From assembly GCA_004791255.1 (NCBI GenBank), contig SRUQ01000014.1, positions 25,561 through 89,560 of the forward strand: a stretch of 64,000 bases of DNA. The letters run 5' to 3'. The DNA comes from a bacterium M00.F.Ca.ET.205.01.1.1 (lineage in GTDB: Bacteria > Pseudomonadota > Alphaproteobacteria > Rhizobiales > Rhizobiaceae). How positions within the stretch are numbered: the first letter of the stretch is position 1; each line of letters opens with the position of its first letter. The translations under genes were made by a program, and so were the position numbers. The notes below the pieces were generated by a model. It had not been told where the DNA came from, searched no databases, and saw only the letters and a list, made by a program, of their open reading frames with translations. This document shows, in pieces, positions 17,154 through 26,918 of the stretch.

Positions 17154-18210
17154 TGCATGCAAACCCGCCACGGAGCCTGATGCCCAGCTCTTCTCCGATG
17201 CGGACAATGTCGCCACGCCCGATACGCTGACCATTGGCCACTATGTCGACCGGGCCGTCGATCGGCCATCCAAGTTCAAAAATATGCCCTTCGCCGGCAC
17301 TTCTTAATTCCCCAAGAGAAATAGGCCAGCGGCCGCATTCAAAGACAAGCACGATCTCGACATCGTCGAGATCCTTAGTAAGCTCCAGTTGCGATCCGGG
17401 TTGTGTCATATGCGCACTCTCCAAAGGACACGGTCGCGGGCGGAAAGGCCCCCGCAAGATTAATTCATCGCCGTCAAGATCCGCCTCGGCGCACAACTGG
17501 CCGACAGCTAGGGTGATCTGGCCGCGGCCGAACGGCGCAATATCGGGCAACAATGCATCACCGACACATGCGCTTCGAAGAAGCGCCGCAGGAAGGCGAA
17601 GCGTGCCGACCTCTCCTGCAACAATGAGCGGGAGCTCTGGAGGCAGCCCGCCCAGCTGCCGCGGCAACTGGGCAAGCAGTTCGCCTAGCGCGCGAAACGC
17701 AGGCGGTACTAAGCCGTCAAGTGGCGTGAACAGGAATAGACGGCCCTTGCCCTTGACCGCGCCGAAAATGATGTCGAGTTCAAGATGAGGAGCCAGCATC
17801 GTGGCTTCGCATACCCGCACGAGTTGCACGTTCAGACGCGTCGTCTCCTCCAGTCGAGTGACAAGCGGCTCCAGAGCGAGTTCGAGAATTAGCGAAGCAG
17901 TTGGCTCGGAAGGGAAGGCCAAGCCGTTCTGCACTGTCGTGATGAACTCCTCTACGAGCGGGCGCGACAGTGACAAGATGACCGTTTCGGCTCCCACTCT
18001 CCAGACGCAGTCAAGCATCGGAATGGCAGCAGGTTCCTGCTGCCAGACAAGCCCTGCCGTTCGCACCGATAGCGGCACCTCGTTGATCCGGCTTTGAAAC
18101 GGCGTGCGCGGCGCTGCTGTATCATTGAGCCACGAGACAACCGTGTGGGACAGTTTCAGAACTGGTTCGAACATGGCGGGTGTGACCGCAGCGCCTATCA
18201 AAGACTGCAC
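17146..18210 (-). CDS. rhcQ: T3SS cytoplasmic ring protein RhcQ (SctQ)
   Basis: A 354-residue C-ring or sorting-platform protein. The C-terminal SPOA domain (about 275-354) carries DDVEIVLVFECGRWPISLGE, LGWPIDGPVDIVANGQRIGR and GDIVRIGEELGIRLRG. The N-terminal part is divergent, as usual for SctQ. It would link the ATPase complex (RhcN, NolV) to the export gate. The first possible start codon in this frame after the previous gene is GTG at 18210. No clear ribosome site is seen close to it, so the exact start is uncertain. Confidence 0.88.
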   Translation of the reverse strand: MQSLIGAAVTPAMFEPVLKLSHTVVSWLNDTAAPRTPFQSRINEVPLSVRTAGLVWQQEPAAIPMLDCVWRVGAETVILSLSRPLVEEFITTVQNGLAFPSEPTASLILELALEPLVTRLEETTRLNVQLVRVCEATMLAPHLELDIIFGAVKGKGRLFLFTPLDGLVPPAFRALGELLAQLPRQLGGLPPELPLIVAGEVGTLRLPAALLRSACVGDALLPDIAPFGRGQITLAVGQLCAEADLDGDELILRGPFRPRPCPLESAHMTQPGSQLELTKDLDDVEIVLVFECGRWPISLGELRSAGEGHIFELGWPIDGPVDIVANGQRIGRGDIVRIGEELGIRLRGGFACNE

Positions 18211-18263
18211 GGTCGTGTCATTCGGACGACCTCTTGCGACCGTCGGATCCGGTTGCGCGGCAT

Positions 18264-18776
18264 TTAGGCAAGCGACCCCCTCGCATATTTCAGCAGTATC
18301 TCATCGTCGGCCTCGATCTCGGCTGCGGCCTCCGAATGAGTCTCGACGGCGCGCCGCACGTCGTCCTCGATTTGTTGCCATTTGTCCCTTGCCGCCGAAC
18401 ATATGACCCATAGCTCCCTCGTCCTGGACGCCGCCATCTCAGCCTCCTCTTGAGCGATTTGGGTATCATCAAGCATCTGCCGTCTGGAATTGATCTCAGC
18501 GGCAAGTTGTTCAGTGTGAAGGCGGTGACGGTCGAGCGCTGCGCTAGACAAGTTGTCGAGTGACATCAGATGCTGATAGAGCGCTGCTTCTTTTCTTGAA
18601 CAATGTTGCTGTATCATTGCAAGCTCCCTAGAGGCATTTTGTACGGCTGAGGCGGCCACATCGCGCTGGGCTTCCTTCTTGGACAGCTCGCCAAGGGCAC
18701 GACGCTCTTGCATTTCCTTCAGAAGCCGTAACCTCGAAGACTGAATCCAGTTTACGCGGTCAGACGCGACATCCAT
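18264..18776 (-). CDS. T3SS stalk protein SctO (y4yJ-like)
   Basis: A 170-residue, almost fully alpha-helical protein, rich in Glu, Ala, Arg and Gln, with coiled-coil pattern along most of its length. Position directly after rhcN and overlapping its 3' end by 25 bases matches y4yJ of NGR234 and YscO/FliJ-type stalks, which sit in the ATPase hexamer and contact the export gate. Sequence conservation in this family is low, so the call rests on position, size and helix content. Confidence 0.78.
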   Translation of the reverse strand: MDVASDRVNWIQSSRLRLLKEMQERRALGELSKKEAQRDVAASAVQNASRELAMIQQHCSRKEAALYQHLMSLDNLSSAALDRHRLHTEQLAAEINSRRQMLDDTQIAQEEAEMAASRTRELWVICSAARDKWQQIEDDVRRAVETHSEAAAEIEADDEILLKYARGSLA

Positions 18777-20110
18777 GCGACCGTCTCCTCGAAATCTGAC
18801 GCGTCATCTTCGCTCTGGCGCAGAAACTCCCTCAGTTCGTCGATTGACGCGACAGCCCGGTCAGTCAGGGGATCTCCACCTGGCTTGTATTCGCCAACAT
18901 TGATCAAGAACTCGGTCTCGGCATAGCGCGACAGGAGCTCGCGGAAAATGGATGCTGCCTTGCGATGTGTCCCCGAAACGACTGCATCCATGACGCGGCT
19001 GCGACTCTGCAGCACATCAATAGCGGGGAAATGCGATCGCGCCGCAATAGCGCGTGAGAGGATGACATGGCCATCGAGAATACCACGCGATTCCTCGGCG
19101 ATTGGATCACCCGTGCCATCACCCTCTACAAGCACCGTATAGAAGGCCGTGATTGAGCCCCGCTCACCCATGCCGGCGCGCTCGAGCAGGCCTGGCAGCA
19201 TGCCAAAAACGGAAGGAGGAAAGCCCCGTCGCGTCGGCGGCTCACCCGCAGCAAGGCCTATTTCGCGCATAGCGCGGCAGAAGCGCGTCAGCGAATCCAG
19301 CATGAGAGCAACGCGTAGGCCTTGATCGCGGAAATATTCCGCGAGCGCAGTCGCCATTGGAGCGCATTGCGCACGCTCTACCGCCGAGCGGTCGGATGTT
19401 TCAACCACGACGACCGTACGGAGAAGGCCCTCTTCACCAAGATTCCTTTCGATGAATTCACGAACTTCCCGTCCACGTTCGCCTATGAGCGCCACTATGA
19501 CGACGTCAGCGGCGGCACCCTTTACGATCTGTGACAACAGCGTCGACTTGCCACCACCTGGCTCGCCATAAATCCCGATCCGCTGGCCCTCGCCGCACGT
19601 CAGCAGACCATCGAGGACACGGACCCCAAGCGGGAATGGCCGCTCAATCATGCGCCTCGTCATCGGATTGGGGGCTCTGCCATGCAGGGGCCGAGTTTCG
19701 ACGGTCTTGATTTCGCCTTTGCCGTCCAATGGGCGGCAACGACTGTCGATCACGCGACCGAGCAAATCGCCGCCGACGGGCACCTCACGCATTCGGCCAG
19801 TGGCCACGACCTCTGCGCGGCTGGATAGGCCCACCAAGTCCCCGATCGGTGTCAGCAATACACCATCACCCGACAGGCCGATCACCTCGGCCTCGAGCGA
19901 CAGCCCGGTTCGCGGGTCCTCTAGGAGGCAAAGTTCCCCAATACGAGTGTCTGGCAAGACGGCATGAACCAGTGTGCCGATAGCCCGCGTGATCCGACCG
20001 CGCACCGCACGCGTGTCAATTCGCTTGGCCGCAGCCCTCAAAGACGAGATTGCTGGAACGAGAGCTCGAGTGTCGGCGTCAGCGTTATGTTCTGGGACGG
20101 GCTTTCTCAT
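18752..20110 (-). CDS. rhcN: T3SS ATPase RhcN (SctN)
   Basis: A 452-residue secretion ATPase of the F1-beta/FliI type, which unfolds substrates and separates chaperones at the cytoplasmic base. Walker A is GEPGGGKSTLL (about residues 175-185), Walker B is ALMLDSLTRF (about 264-273). Other family blocks are GERGREVREFIERNLGEEGL, RRGFPPSVFGMLPGLLERAG and ESRGILDGHVILSRAIAARS. All key residues appear intact and the length is normal. The ATG overlaps the end of nolV by four bases. Confidence 0.97.
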   Translation of the reverse strand: MRKPVPEHNADADTRALVPAISSLRAAAKRIDTRAVRGRITRAIGTLVHAVLPDTRIGELCLLEDPRTGLSLEAEVIGLSGDGVLLTPIGDLVGLSSRAEVVATGRMREVPVGGDLLGRVIDSRCRPLDGKGEIKTVETRPLHGRAPNPMTRRMIERPFPLGVRVLDGLLTCGEGQRIGIYGEPGGGKSTLLSQIVKGAAADVVIVALIGERGREVREFIERNLGEEGLLRTVVVVETSDRSAVERAQCAPMATALAEYFRDQGLRVALMLDSLTRFCRAMREIGLAAGEPPTRRGFPPSVFGMLPGLLERAGMGERGSITAFYTVLVEGDGTGDPIAEESRGILDGHVILSRAIAARSHFPAIDVLQSRSRVMDAVVSGTHRKAASIFRELLSRYAETEFLINVGEYKPGGDPLTDRAVASIDELREFLRQSEDDASDFEETVAWMSRLTA

Positions 20111-20730
20111 AGCTCGCCTTTCTCACAGAGCGTCCCGAAACCAAGGCGCAGCGCGCGCATCTGGGCGTCAAGTCCAAGGTCAACATTGCCGTACTCGCTC
20201 CACAGCACGCAGCGTTGCGGCGACAATGTCGGGTCGGGCTCGATCCGCACCCTTGGTCGACCATCCTGGCCGTCGCATCGAGCAAACTCTCGTGCAAGCA
20301 TGTCGACTTGCATGGGAGAAACATGAAGGCAAACGTCGGCGCCGCTGTATTGACACTCTATGGCGTGACGAACAGCCCTCACCAATAGCTCGCCCGGATC
20401 GAAAGCGCCGATAAGATCGCTCAATATTTCCATCACGAGCTGCGGCAATTCCTGCTCCAGAGCCGCCTTTCGTCGCGCGATTTCGGAGATTGTCTCCGCA
20501 ATCAACCCTGCCATCTCCTCGGTGCCTGCATTCGAGCCCTCCATGTGGCCGCGCGCCCACGCCCGCTGGTAAACCGCGCGTGCCCAGTTTCGAACGCGCT
20601 GCCGATGCCGTTCTGCCGCGGCAAGGGCTTGCGCGGCGCTGTGCCAGGTTTCGAGCTCGCTCGCGGGTATCAGTGGTCCGACTGGACGCATCTGCGGCGC
20701 TATTGGCCCCTCGGAAAGTTCGACTGTCAT
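20107..20730 (-). CDS. nolV: T3SS ATPase regulator NolV (SctL)
   Basis: A 207-residue protein equivalent to SctL/FliH, the stator that holds the ATPase RhcN to the sorting platform. The N-terminal half is helical and Ala/Arg/Glu-rich, the C-terminal half (LVMEILSDLIGAFDPGELLV, then VRAVRHAIECQ) is the conserved globular part. It sits between nolU and rhcN and overlaps both by ATGA-type junctions. Length matches NGR234 NolV. Confidence 0.9.
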   Translation of the reverse strand: MTVELSEGPIAPQMRPVGPLIPASELETWHSAAQALAAAERHRQRVRNWARAVYQRAWARGHMEGSNAGTEEMAGLIAETISEIARRKAALEQELPQLVMEILSDLIGAFDPGELLVRAVRHAIECQYSGADVCLHVSPMQVDMLAREFARCDGQDGRPRVRIEPDPTLSPQRCVLWSEYGNVDLGLDAQMRALRLGFGTLCEKGEL

Positions 20731-21344
20731 TTCACCGGGGTCTCTGTCTCAAAATGAGCTACTACAAGTGAAAGCAATTGGCCGGCGGCGGTCCAATGCT
20801 CATGTGCTGGAGTCTCCGCGGCAGTCCCCTCGGGCAATCGAAGAAGCACGCGGTTACGCTCGGTCGCTGAACTGTCCTGGAGCCAAGCTCCAAGACATGC
20901 GTGTCCATCGTATTCGATTTGCTGAGCGAGTTTTTCTGGGTCCGAGATCAGTCTTTTGTCAACAGCATGCAGCAGGTGTCGGATTCCGAATGCGTGTGCA
21001 TCCACGCCGATGCGTTTAACAAGGATGGCAAGCTCAGGCTGAGAGACAAACGCGACCAGCGAACGGGCATGCCAGATACTACCAGCAAGAAGGGCCGCTC
21101 GATATGGATCATGCCCGCGTAGAAGGTCCGGCCTGCAGCCGATGTGGTTCAGATCCACGTCATCGTTGCCCAGCAATTCTGCCAGCCTTGGATGCAGTCT
21201 GGAACACTTCTGCAACTTCACTAACGTTTCGGCCGATAACGCTGGATCAAGACGCGCCGCAAGACGGGTTGGATGGGCCGAAGCCGCAAGCTCGCTCGCG
21301 CCCGGAAAGTGCGGACCATCAGGTCGGGCGGTCTGTATAGGCAT
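20727..21344 (-). CDS. nolU: T3SS accessory protein NolU (SctK)
   Basis: A 205-residue cytoplasmic protein corresponding to NolU/SctK, a poorly conserved sorting-platform component. It contains LQKCSRLHPRLAELLGNDDV and an HDPYRAALLAGSIWHARSLV segment. The start is set at the ATG at 21344, 13 bases after the rhcJ stop. The longer frame to 21470 would overlap rhcJ by over 100 bases. It overlaps nolV by four bases. The assignment comes mostly from gene order (rhcJ-nolU-nolV-rhcN). Confidence 0.82.
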   Translation of the reverse strand: MPIQTARPDGPHFPGASELAASAHPTRLAARLDPALSAETLVKLQKCSRLHPRLAELLGNDDVDLNHIGCRPDLLRGHDPYRAALLAGSIWHARSLVAFVSQPELAILVKRIGVDAHAFGIRHLLHAVDKRLISDPEKLAQQIEYDGHACLGAWLQDSSATERNRVLLRLPEGTAAETPAHEHWTAAGQLLSLVVAHFETETPVK

Positions 21345-21357
21345 TGGCAATGAGATG

Positions 21358-22194
21358 TCACCCACGTCCAATTGCAGGCATTCTTTTGCGAATGGCCTCG
21401 ACAGCAGAAGCATCCCGGCGCCCCTCGACCTTGGAAACGCCGGTTGATTGCTTGCGCCGACGCGTAACAACGCCGATCAAGAGATAACAGGCCACGGCGA
21501 ATACGGCTGCGGCAAAACCTGTTACGGTCGCCAGAAGTGGCGCAGGAAGAGGTAGTGATGCTTGTGGCAAAACAGCAGTCGGATCGGGCCGTTGCTCGTG
21601 TGCGGACCGTTCTACCGGCACCAAAACCACTTCCACCTTATCGTAGGACAGGCCTTCGATGCTGTCGGCTACAAGCATCTTTATCTTTGGCAGCAGAGCC
21701 GCGACATTTGTTTTTGCGTCGTGCCTGATAAACACCGAGGCCGAGGATGGCGTGGCACCGGCTCGCACAAGGTCGTTATGCGGCAGCACGACGTGAACAC
21801 GTACAGAAAAAACGCCATCGATATCGCTGATCGTCCGCGACAACTCTTCGCTCAGGGCATACACGTAACGGGCACGCTCTTCGGTCGGCGAGGCAATCAG
21901 GCCTGATCCTTGGAATATCTCACCGAGGTTCTTGAAGGATTGGCGCGGCAGCCCCTTGGCGTTCAGAAGGTTGATTGAGAAGGCGAGCAGCTTTTCGTCA
22001 ACCTGGATCGTGCTGGTTCCATCCTTGGCGACCACCCGGATCGCGGCGACCCCGTTGTCTTCAAGAAGTGCGAGCATTTCATTTGCCTCACGCTCTTGCA
22101 ATTGCGTGTAGAGGTCGGCTTTGCAAGCAGTGAGGGCGACGAGAACTGGCAGCATGACAAGTCTAACCGACCGCCACCCTGACAGGCCACGCAT
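21358..22194 (-). CDS. nolT: T3SS inner-ring lipoprotein RhcJ/NolT (SctJ)
   Basis: A 278-residue lipoprotein of the YscJ/SctJ family that forms the inner-membrane ring. A signal peptide ends in the lipobox LTAC, placing the lipid-carrying Cys at residue 24. The two ring-building domains contain REANEMLALLEDNGVAAIRV and VRVHVVLPHNDLVRAGATPS. A C-terminal membrane helix lies near residues 220-245 (TVTGFAAAVFAVACYLLIGV). The start ATG at 22194 has GAGG eight bases upstream. An upstream ATG at 22221 would add nine residues and is possible. Confidence 0.94.
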   Translation of the reverse strand: MRGLSGWRSVRLVMLPVLVALTACKADLYTQLQEREANEMLALLEDNGVAAIRVVAKDGTSTIQVDEKLLAFSINLLNAKGLPRQSFKNLGEIFQGSGLIASPTEERARYVYALSEELSRTISDIDGVFSVRVHVVLPHNDLVRAGATPSSASVFIRHDAKTNVAALLPKIKMLVADSIEGLSYDKVEVVLVPVERSAHEQRPDPTAVLPQASLPLPAPLLATVTGFAAAVFAVACYLLIGVVTRRRKQSTGVSKVEGRRDASAVEAIRKRMPAIGRG

Positions 22195-22230
22195 GATTTC
22201 GCCCTCGGCCAAGCCAATCATGCGCGCGGT

Positions 22231-22740
22231 TCAGCCTTCCTTCAAAAGTTTATTCACGGATGATGTGACGCCGCTGACGCCTTTGGAGATAAGCGCCACC
22301 TGGGTGACGCCGTTGTAAACATCCCGAAGACCAGCCATCATCGTTTCGAAGTCTTGCCCTTGTTGGGGAATGCCCGAGATTCCGGTTCCCGCCTCACCTG
22401 GAACGGGAAGCTTCTGCGCCGGTCCCGGTAGAGCGCCCTTCGAAAGGGCTATGTCATGGTCGAGCGCGGGGAAGGAAACAGTGTTGTGTGGATATAGGGA
22501 GGAAATCGTCTGCAACACGCGATCGCCCATGCCGCTCGTCGGCGCAGCCGCGCGCTGAACATCCATCGCCGCAGCAACTGGCGCCGCACTCGCTGGCCCC
22601 GCGGCGGCATCGTTTTTCAGCGAGTCGGCTGCATGCCCTAAGGCGCGCTCAAACTGGGCCTGCTCGACAATCGACGGTGATCCGACCCTGGGGAGGCCAG
22701 CCGTTAGAGTGGCAGAGATCGACGTGACAGGCATCATCAT
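22231..22740 (-). CDS. nolB: Secreted T3SS protein NopB/NolB (SctI position)
   Basis: A 169-residue protein, first gene of the core operon and behind a tts box. NolB (NopB) is secreted and is part of the rhizobial pilus or inner rod. The N-terminus MMMPVTSISATL fits known NolB starts. The C-terminus has the helical LVNGL-like region AGLRDVYNGVTQVALISKGV, then SGVTSSVNKLLKEG. The start is chosen at the first of three ATGs at 22740. The open frame reaching 22809 has no homology in its first part. It is followed closely by nolT, nolU and nolV, the classical nolBTUV order. Confidence 0.9.
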   Translation of the reverse strand: MMMPVTSISATLTAGLPRVGSPSIVEQAQFERALGHAADSLKNDAAAGPASAAPVAAAMDVQRAAAPTSGMGDRVLQTISSLYPHNTVSFPALDHDIALSKGALPGPAQKLPVPGEAGTGISGIPQQGQDFETMMAGLRDVYNGVTQVALISKGVSGVTSSVNKLLKEG

Positions 22741-22820
22741 GTAAGGACTCGGTTGCTCTCTCTGACCGGGCGAGCCCCGCCCATTCATCACCCGGTGTCG
22801 GCGCAACACTCCTAGGGGGG

Positions 22821-22840
22821 CAAGCTGACAACAAGCTGAC
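22821..22840 (-). promoter_or_regulatory. tts box for the nolB-rhcU operon
   Basis: GTCAGCTTGTTGTCAGCTTG on the minus strand keeps GTCAG, the central TG and AGCT of the consensus, with a T in place of C in the central TCG. It is 80 bases before the nolB start and in the nolW-nolB divergent interval, where a tts box is also known in NGR234. Confidence 0.8.
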
Positions 22841-22927
22841 TAACGGCGGCGTCATTTCGACAATCTAAAATCTCTTCGGCAATTTAGTCACTTGTGATGA
22901 TTTCAGCGTTTGGTTTATCAGTGCGAC

Positions 22928-23626
22928 ATGCCGAGAACGCTTATCCAACCCGTCACCCTGCATGTTTTGAGACTTCTTTGTGCCGGGTTTTTTCTGTCCA
23001 CCGGGATTCACCCGGCGCATGCAGTCCCGCTGTCCCTTCCGGCGACACCCTATAGATACACGGTTCTGGATCAGGAGCTCGCTGCAGCGTTGCAGGAATT
23101 CGGCAACAACCTGAATATCAGGGTCAACATCAGTCCTGCGGTGAAGGGGCGAATTCGCGGACGTATGCCTGATTTGCCACCGCGCGCGTTCCTCGACCGC
23201 TTGACGAACCTTTACGGTCTACAATGGTACTATGACGGCCTTGTGCTCTATGTGTCTGCTGCACAAGAATCGCAAACTCGAATGCTTTTGATGACGTCGA
23301 TTCGCTTCGATGCGTTCAAGGGGGCTCTCGACAAGCTTGATATCTCCGACGAGCGCTATGTGGTCAAACCCGTGCCAGGCAATGGCCTCGTCTTCGTTTC
23401 CGGTCCACCGCGCTTCGTCGCACTCGTGGAGCAGACCTTTAACGGCTTGGTGGCGCAGGCGCAGGCGCAGACTCACATAGCGGCAACGCCAAAGGAATCA
23501 GTGCTGATCTTGTTTCGCGGCTCCTCCACTACGGTCGTTCGCGACGGACGACCGGATGCTTCTTATTCTTCTGACATCCCACAACAGGATAGCGTTGGCG
23601 GGAAGCCTGAGCTGGGCAAGAAATGA
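22928..23626 (+). CDS. nolW: T3SS secretin N-terminal subunit RhcC1/NolW
   Basis: A 232-residue exported protein carrying only the N-terminal (N0-N1-like) domains of an SctC secretin. Rhizobial T3SS split the secretin in two, and RhcC2 at 34477-35943 supplies the rest. A signal peptide lies at about 1-33 (ending IHPAHA). The N0 segment reads YRYTVLDQELAAALQEFGNN and LDRLTNLYGLQWYYDGLVLY. The start ATG at 22928 lies in a frame that could also begin at TTG 22910. It is transcribed away from nolB and towards nopX, as in the nolXWBTUV locus of other rhizobia. Confidence 0.92.
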   Translation: MPRTLIQPVTLHVLRLLCAGFFLSTGIHPAHAVPLSLPATPYRYTVLDQELAAALQEFGNNLNIRVNISPAVKGRIRGRMPDLPPRAFLDRLTNLYGLQWYYDGLVLYVSAAQESQTRMLLMTSIRFDAFKGALDKLDISDERYVVKPVPGNGLVFVSGPPRFVALVEQTFNGLVAQAQAQTHIAATPKESVLILFRGSSTTVVRDGRPDASYSSDIPQQDSVGGKPELGKK

Positions 23627-23696
23627 ACATTGAGGATTTCCCGCAGCTCTGAAGAACATGACTGCGGCTACCCCTTTGTGAACTCTTCGCAAACTC

Positions 23697-23716
23697 GTCA
23701 GTTTCTCGAAAGCTAA
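23697..23716 (+). promoter_or_regulatory. tts box for nopX
   Basis: GTCAGTTTCTCGAAAGCTAA is a full match to the TtsI-box consensus. It lies 211 bases before the nopX start. The 300-base gap between nolW and nopX holds nothing else that I can support. Confidence 0.95.
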
Positions 23717-23927
23717 TCCGCTCATGATGAGTCCCGGCAGCTCTCGCGGTGACTCCGGCCATTGTGTTGGACCGAACCTTGGAGCCGGCCCGGAACACAG
23801 CAATTGAAGGCAGGGCAGGCGCATTCGTGACCTGCCGACGCTTGGAATTGTCGAATTTTGTGAAACGCAAGGGATCTTCTGTCGGGGTCTCTTGTGGGGA
23901 TTTCAACGTCACGTCTGAGGATGCATA

Positions 23928-25862
23928 ATGTCGGCCAGTAATCTTTCAACTTTCTACCGCTCAAATTCGCTACAGTCCGCAAGGGGTTGGCCGGGCCTGA
24001 AAGTTTCCCATTTTGCGACCCAGCATCAGCAAAGTGCATCGTGCTTCGAAGCGATGCTGTCCACTTGTGTGCTGGCAGACAAGCCCGGCTCTTTCGCGCA
24101 AGGGGATCTGCCAGCGTCGAATCTTGATTCGACAATGGATAAATTGCGGCAGGACCCTTTGGGCCATCTGGCACCGGATGTCTTGACATTGAATGGCTTG
24201 GAGCAACACCCACTGGATCTGCTGCCGCCAAATATGAGGGCGGCTCTCAAGGAGGACCAATCGCAACGCTCCAAGGCGACTGAAGCCCAACATCTGCTCG
24301 GCGTCACTCCGAAGATCGAGCCGGCTCCCAGGCCGAGCCCCGGAATCACGTGGAACGGTGGGTCGCTGACCACGGCTGAGTTGCAGATTGTTGCGGTACT
24401 CAACCGTCACAAGGACCAATGCCCGCTTACTTGGAAGTCGTTGACCGACAAAGCCAATGATCCCTCTACGCCACCGGATCTGAAAGCGGCGATCCAGGGA
24501 CTGCAGCAGGATTCGGGACTTTTTTATGCGATTGGCTCGCAGGGCGACGGCCGCTGTGGAGGCAAGATCAACGCCAAGGACTTGGCCGGATTTTCAAACC
24601 ACCACCCACAAGTTGCTGCATTTCAGGAAGCCCAAGCGCGAAGCTACGAGCAGAACTACATACCATCCGACGGCAGCGGAGGTTTGCAGCCTTCGGTCAT
24701 GACCTTGAGCGATGCCTTGCGGGAGTTTTACCGGTACTCCGAAAATCTGTCCAAGGACCTGAGTCTGGATGAGTTCAAGAAAATGGTCGGCGGCGAATCG
24801 AAAAACGGCAAATTTCCGCCCCAGGTCATTGCGGCGGCGCAATATTTCCTCGATCACCCCGATGCTTGGAACCAGTTGTGCGGTGGCTCGAAAGGGAAGA
24901 TGCACAAAGAGGATTTCCTGCAAGTCGCCTCATCGTCGATGAGCCTCACGCAAACTGAGCTGAATACGGTCGAGATGATCAAGGACCATCAGGACACGTT
25001 CTTTGGAAGCGGTGTTCTGACTCGCGACAAACTGGCGAAAATGAAAGACGACAAGAGCCTTGATCCGAAAGTGCGGGAAGCAGCCTCTCAGCTCCTTTCA
25101 GATCCTCTTCTGTTTGGCCTCCTGAACAATTCGATCACGGGCTATAAGACCCATCATAAATTCTTCGACTTTGGCGGCGGGCATACGGTTGATTCCGGCA
25201 ATATCAGCAAAAAAGACTTTGCCCATTTTTGCACAAACATGTCGTCTGCGAACCGCAACGTTCAGCAGCCAATCACCCACGGCGCCCAAACCGCAGAAGA
25301 GCAGAATGCCGTCGCGGACATGAAGATGGGCCTGATGGACCAGCCTGACATTAAGTCAGCCAAAAAGAACGGCGGGGCCGTCATGCACGTCGTCGACTCC
25401 GTGCTCAAAATCGAGACGAAAGTGCTCGACTTGGCGGCAACGGCGGTGGGACTGCTCAGCTTCATTCCGGGCCTCGGACAAGTAGCCGATCTTGCCTCGA
25501 TGGTTCTCGAGGCTGAGTCGCAAGCAGCCAATCTCCTGCGTACGGCCATTAACGGAGGCGATATGAAGCGAGCGCTGGAGGAAGCTGGCCTCAATATGGC
25601 CGCGCAGGCGATCGGCCTTATCGCAGGCCCCGAGGTCAAGCTGGCCATTCGAAATGGGCTCGTAAAGCACCTGATGGAAGAGGCCTTGGCGGCAGGCATT
25701 GATCTTTCGGTCTCGACGGCGCAGGACTACGCAGAAGGCTATGTGAATAACCTCAAAGCGCGCCTTGCAGGCGGCCCTGAGCAAAGCCTAGGCCTTCCGA
25801 GCATGCCATCATTCCAGAGTGTGGCAAGCAATGTGCCCTTCGTCGGCATTGCCTTATCCTAG
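23928..25862 (+). CDS. nopX: T3SS translocon protein NopX (NolX)
   Basis: A 644-residue secreted protein related to HrpF of Xanthomonas, thought to form the pore in the plant membrane. It shows about three imperfect modules of roughly 100 residues, each ending in a short (N/S)-x-K-(D/E)-(D/F)-(L/F) motif: GGKINAKDLAGF, SKGKMHKEDFLQVA and DSGNISKKDFAHF. Towards the C-terminus lie two hydrophobic stretches suited to membrane insertion (LDLAATAVGLLSFIPGLGQV and AAQAIGLIAGPEVKLAI). There is no Sec signal peptide, as expected for a T3SS substrate. The start ATG follows GAGGATGCATA. It has its own tts box. Confidence 0.94.
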   Translation: MSASNLSTFYRSNSLQSARGWPGLKVSHFATQHQQSASCFEAMLSTCVLADKPGSFAQGDLPASNLDSTMDKLRQDPLGHLAPDVLTLNGLEQHPLDLLPPNMRAALKEDQSQRSKATEAQHLLGVTPKIEPAPRPSPGITWNGGSLTTAELQIVAVLNRHKDQCPLTWKSLTDKANDPSTPPDLKAAIQGLQQDSGLFYAIGSQGDGRCGGKINAKDLAGFSNHHPQVAAFQEAQARSYEQNYIPSDGSGGLQPSVMTLSDALREFYRYSENLSKDLSLDEFKKMVGGESKNGKFPPQVIAAAQYFLDHPDAWNQLCGGSKGKMHKEDFLQVASSSMSLTQTELNTVEMIKDHQDTFFGSGVLTRDKLAKMKDDKSLDPKVREAASQLLSDPLLFGLLNNSITGYKTHHKFFDFGGGHTVDSGNISKKDFAHFCTNMSSANRNVQQPITHGAQTAEEQNAVADMKMGLMDQPDIKSAKKNGGAVMHVVDSVLKIETKVLDLAATAVGLLSFIPGLGQVADLASMVLEAESQAANLLRTAINGGDMKRALEEAGLNMAAQAIGLIAGPEVKLAIRNGLVKHLMEEALAAGIDLSVSTAQDYAEGYVNNLKARLAGGPEQSLGLPSMPSFQSVASNVPFVGIALS

Positions 25863-26918
25863 CCGTCGCCTTGCGCGGAAGCTTTGGCTCGCGCGCTGAC
25901 ATAAGGGTCATTGTGGCACAAGCAGGGGTTCATCCGCATCAACGCAGCGGTGTTCCTGACGCCATCTGGATCGGACTGTGAGGGGGATGTCCGAAGTCTG
26001 TGAAGGCTTCGGTATATGACGACTTCAGAGTTACGCTGAGCCCAGCCATCTCGAGCCGGTGCGCCGGGTCGAGGTTTTCACGGGCGCCGGCCGGCAGCGG
26101 GAATGGTCTCCGGAAGGCACGGCGCGGATGGTGGCGGAGCGGCGCAGCCGAAGGAACGGCTGTCGCGCGCCCAGGGCGGCCTCCCGAACAGCAGACGATG
26201 ATCTCCTGCCTTGGGCCTATATCCTTGTGCCCACGCTCAAGGCAGTCGGCTGAAAACAGCGCTGATTTAAAACAGCATTATCCTGCACTGCACCCTCGAT
26301 CCTTGCGCTCACCGATCGCTCGTCGACACGCACGCGGTCAAGTCGTTATCGGCGCTATGCCGATGGGCTTCGAGAGCAAGGTGGACGCTGAGCGGTGCGT
26401 CAGCCTCAGGGCGCGGCTGGCCAGCTTTGGGTCTCACGCTCTATGACGGCAACACCCGGCTGATCAACTTGGCCTGTTCGCGGGCTCCCGGCAGCGGCGC
26501 GGAAGCCACGGTCCGCCTTCCTCGGCTTCAGGCCAAAGATACCGCAGCATGCTCCAGAGCTATGTCTGCCGCCTCCGCCCCATCGTCGCTGGTCATGTGG
26601 AAAGGACAAGCAGGCTACGCACCCCATAATCCCGTCGGGCAGGATTCGACAGTCGACGGCGAGACATTCGCCAAACCTCACCCTTGATTCTCAGCAACGT
26701 TAAAAAAAATTCACATAATGTTCGTGAGTGTAGTCTCCTGTCAGGTGGTACATTAGCCCCAATATCTGGCGTCTTAGTCGTAGAAAGGACTGTGATCCAT
26801 CTTCCATTAGCATCCATACCAGCGGATTTACAGCAAATGACGAGAGAGGTCTCATGCGGATTGATGGGGATAGAAGGGCTAGCGGCTTGCTGCATCCCGT
26901 CCGGGTTGATGCCAACCA
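25863..26918. other. Gene-poor region after nopX with an IS relic
   Basis: About 1 kb without an intact gene. It includes the IS66 relic at 26040-26250. A 111-residue open frame on the minus strand (26593-26928) has no ribosome site or family similarity that I can recognise. Confidence 0.45.
26040..26250 (+). pseudogene. IS66 accessory-protein (TnpA/Orf1) relic
   Basis: The plus strand encodes EVFTGAGRQREWSPEGTARM, matching the N-terminus of IS66 TnpA (VFTGAGRRREWSPEEKARIV in intact copies). The frame is lost after about 30 residues. No TnpB or transposase part is found nearby. Confidence 0.7.
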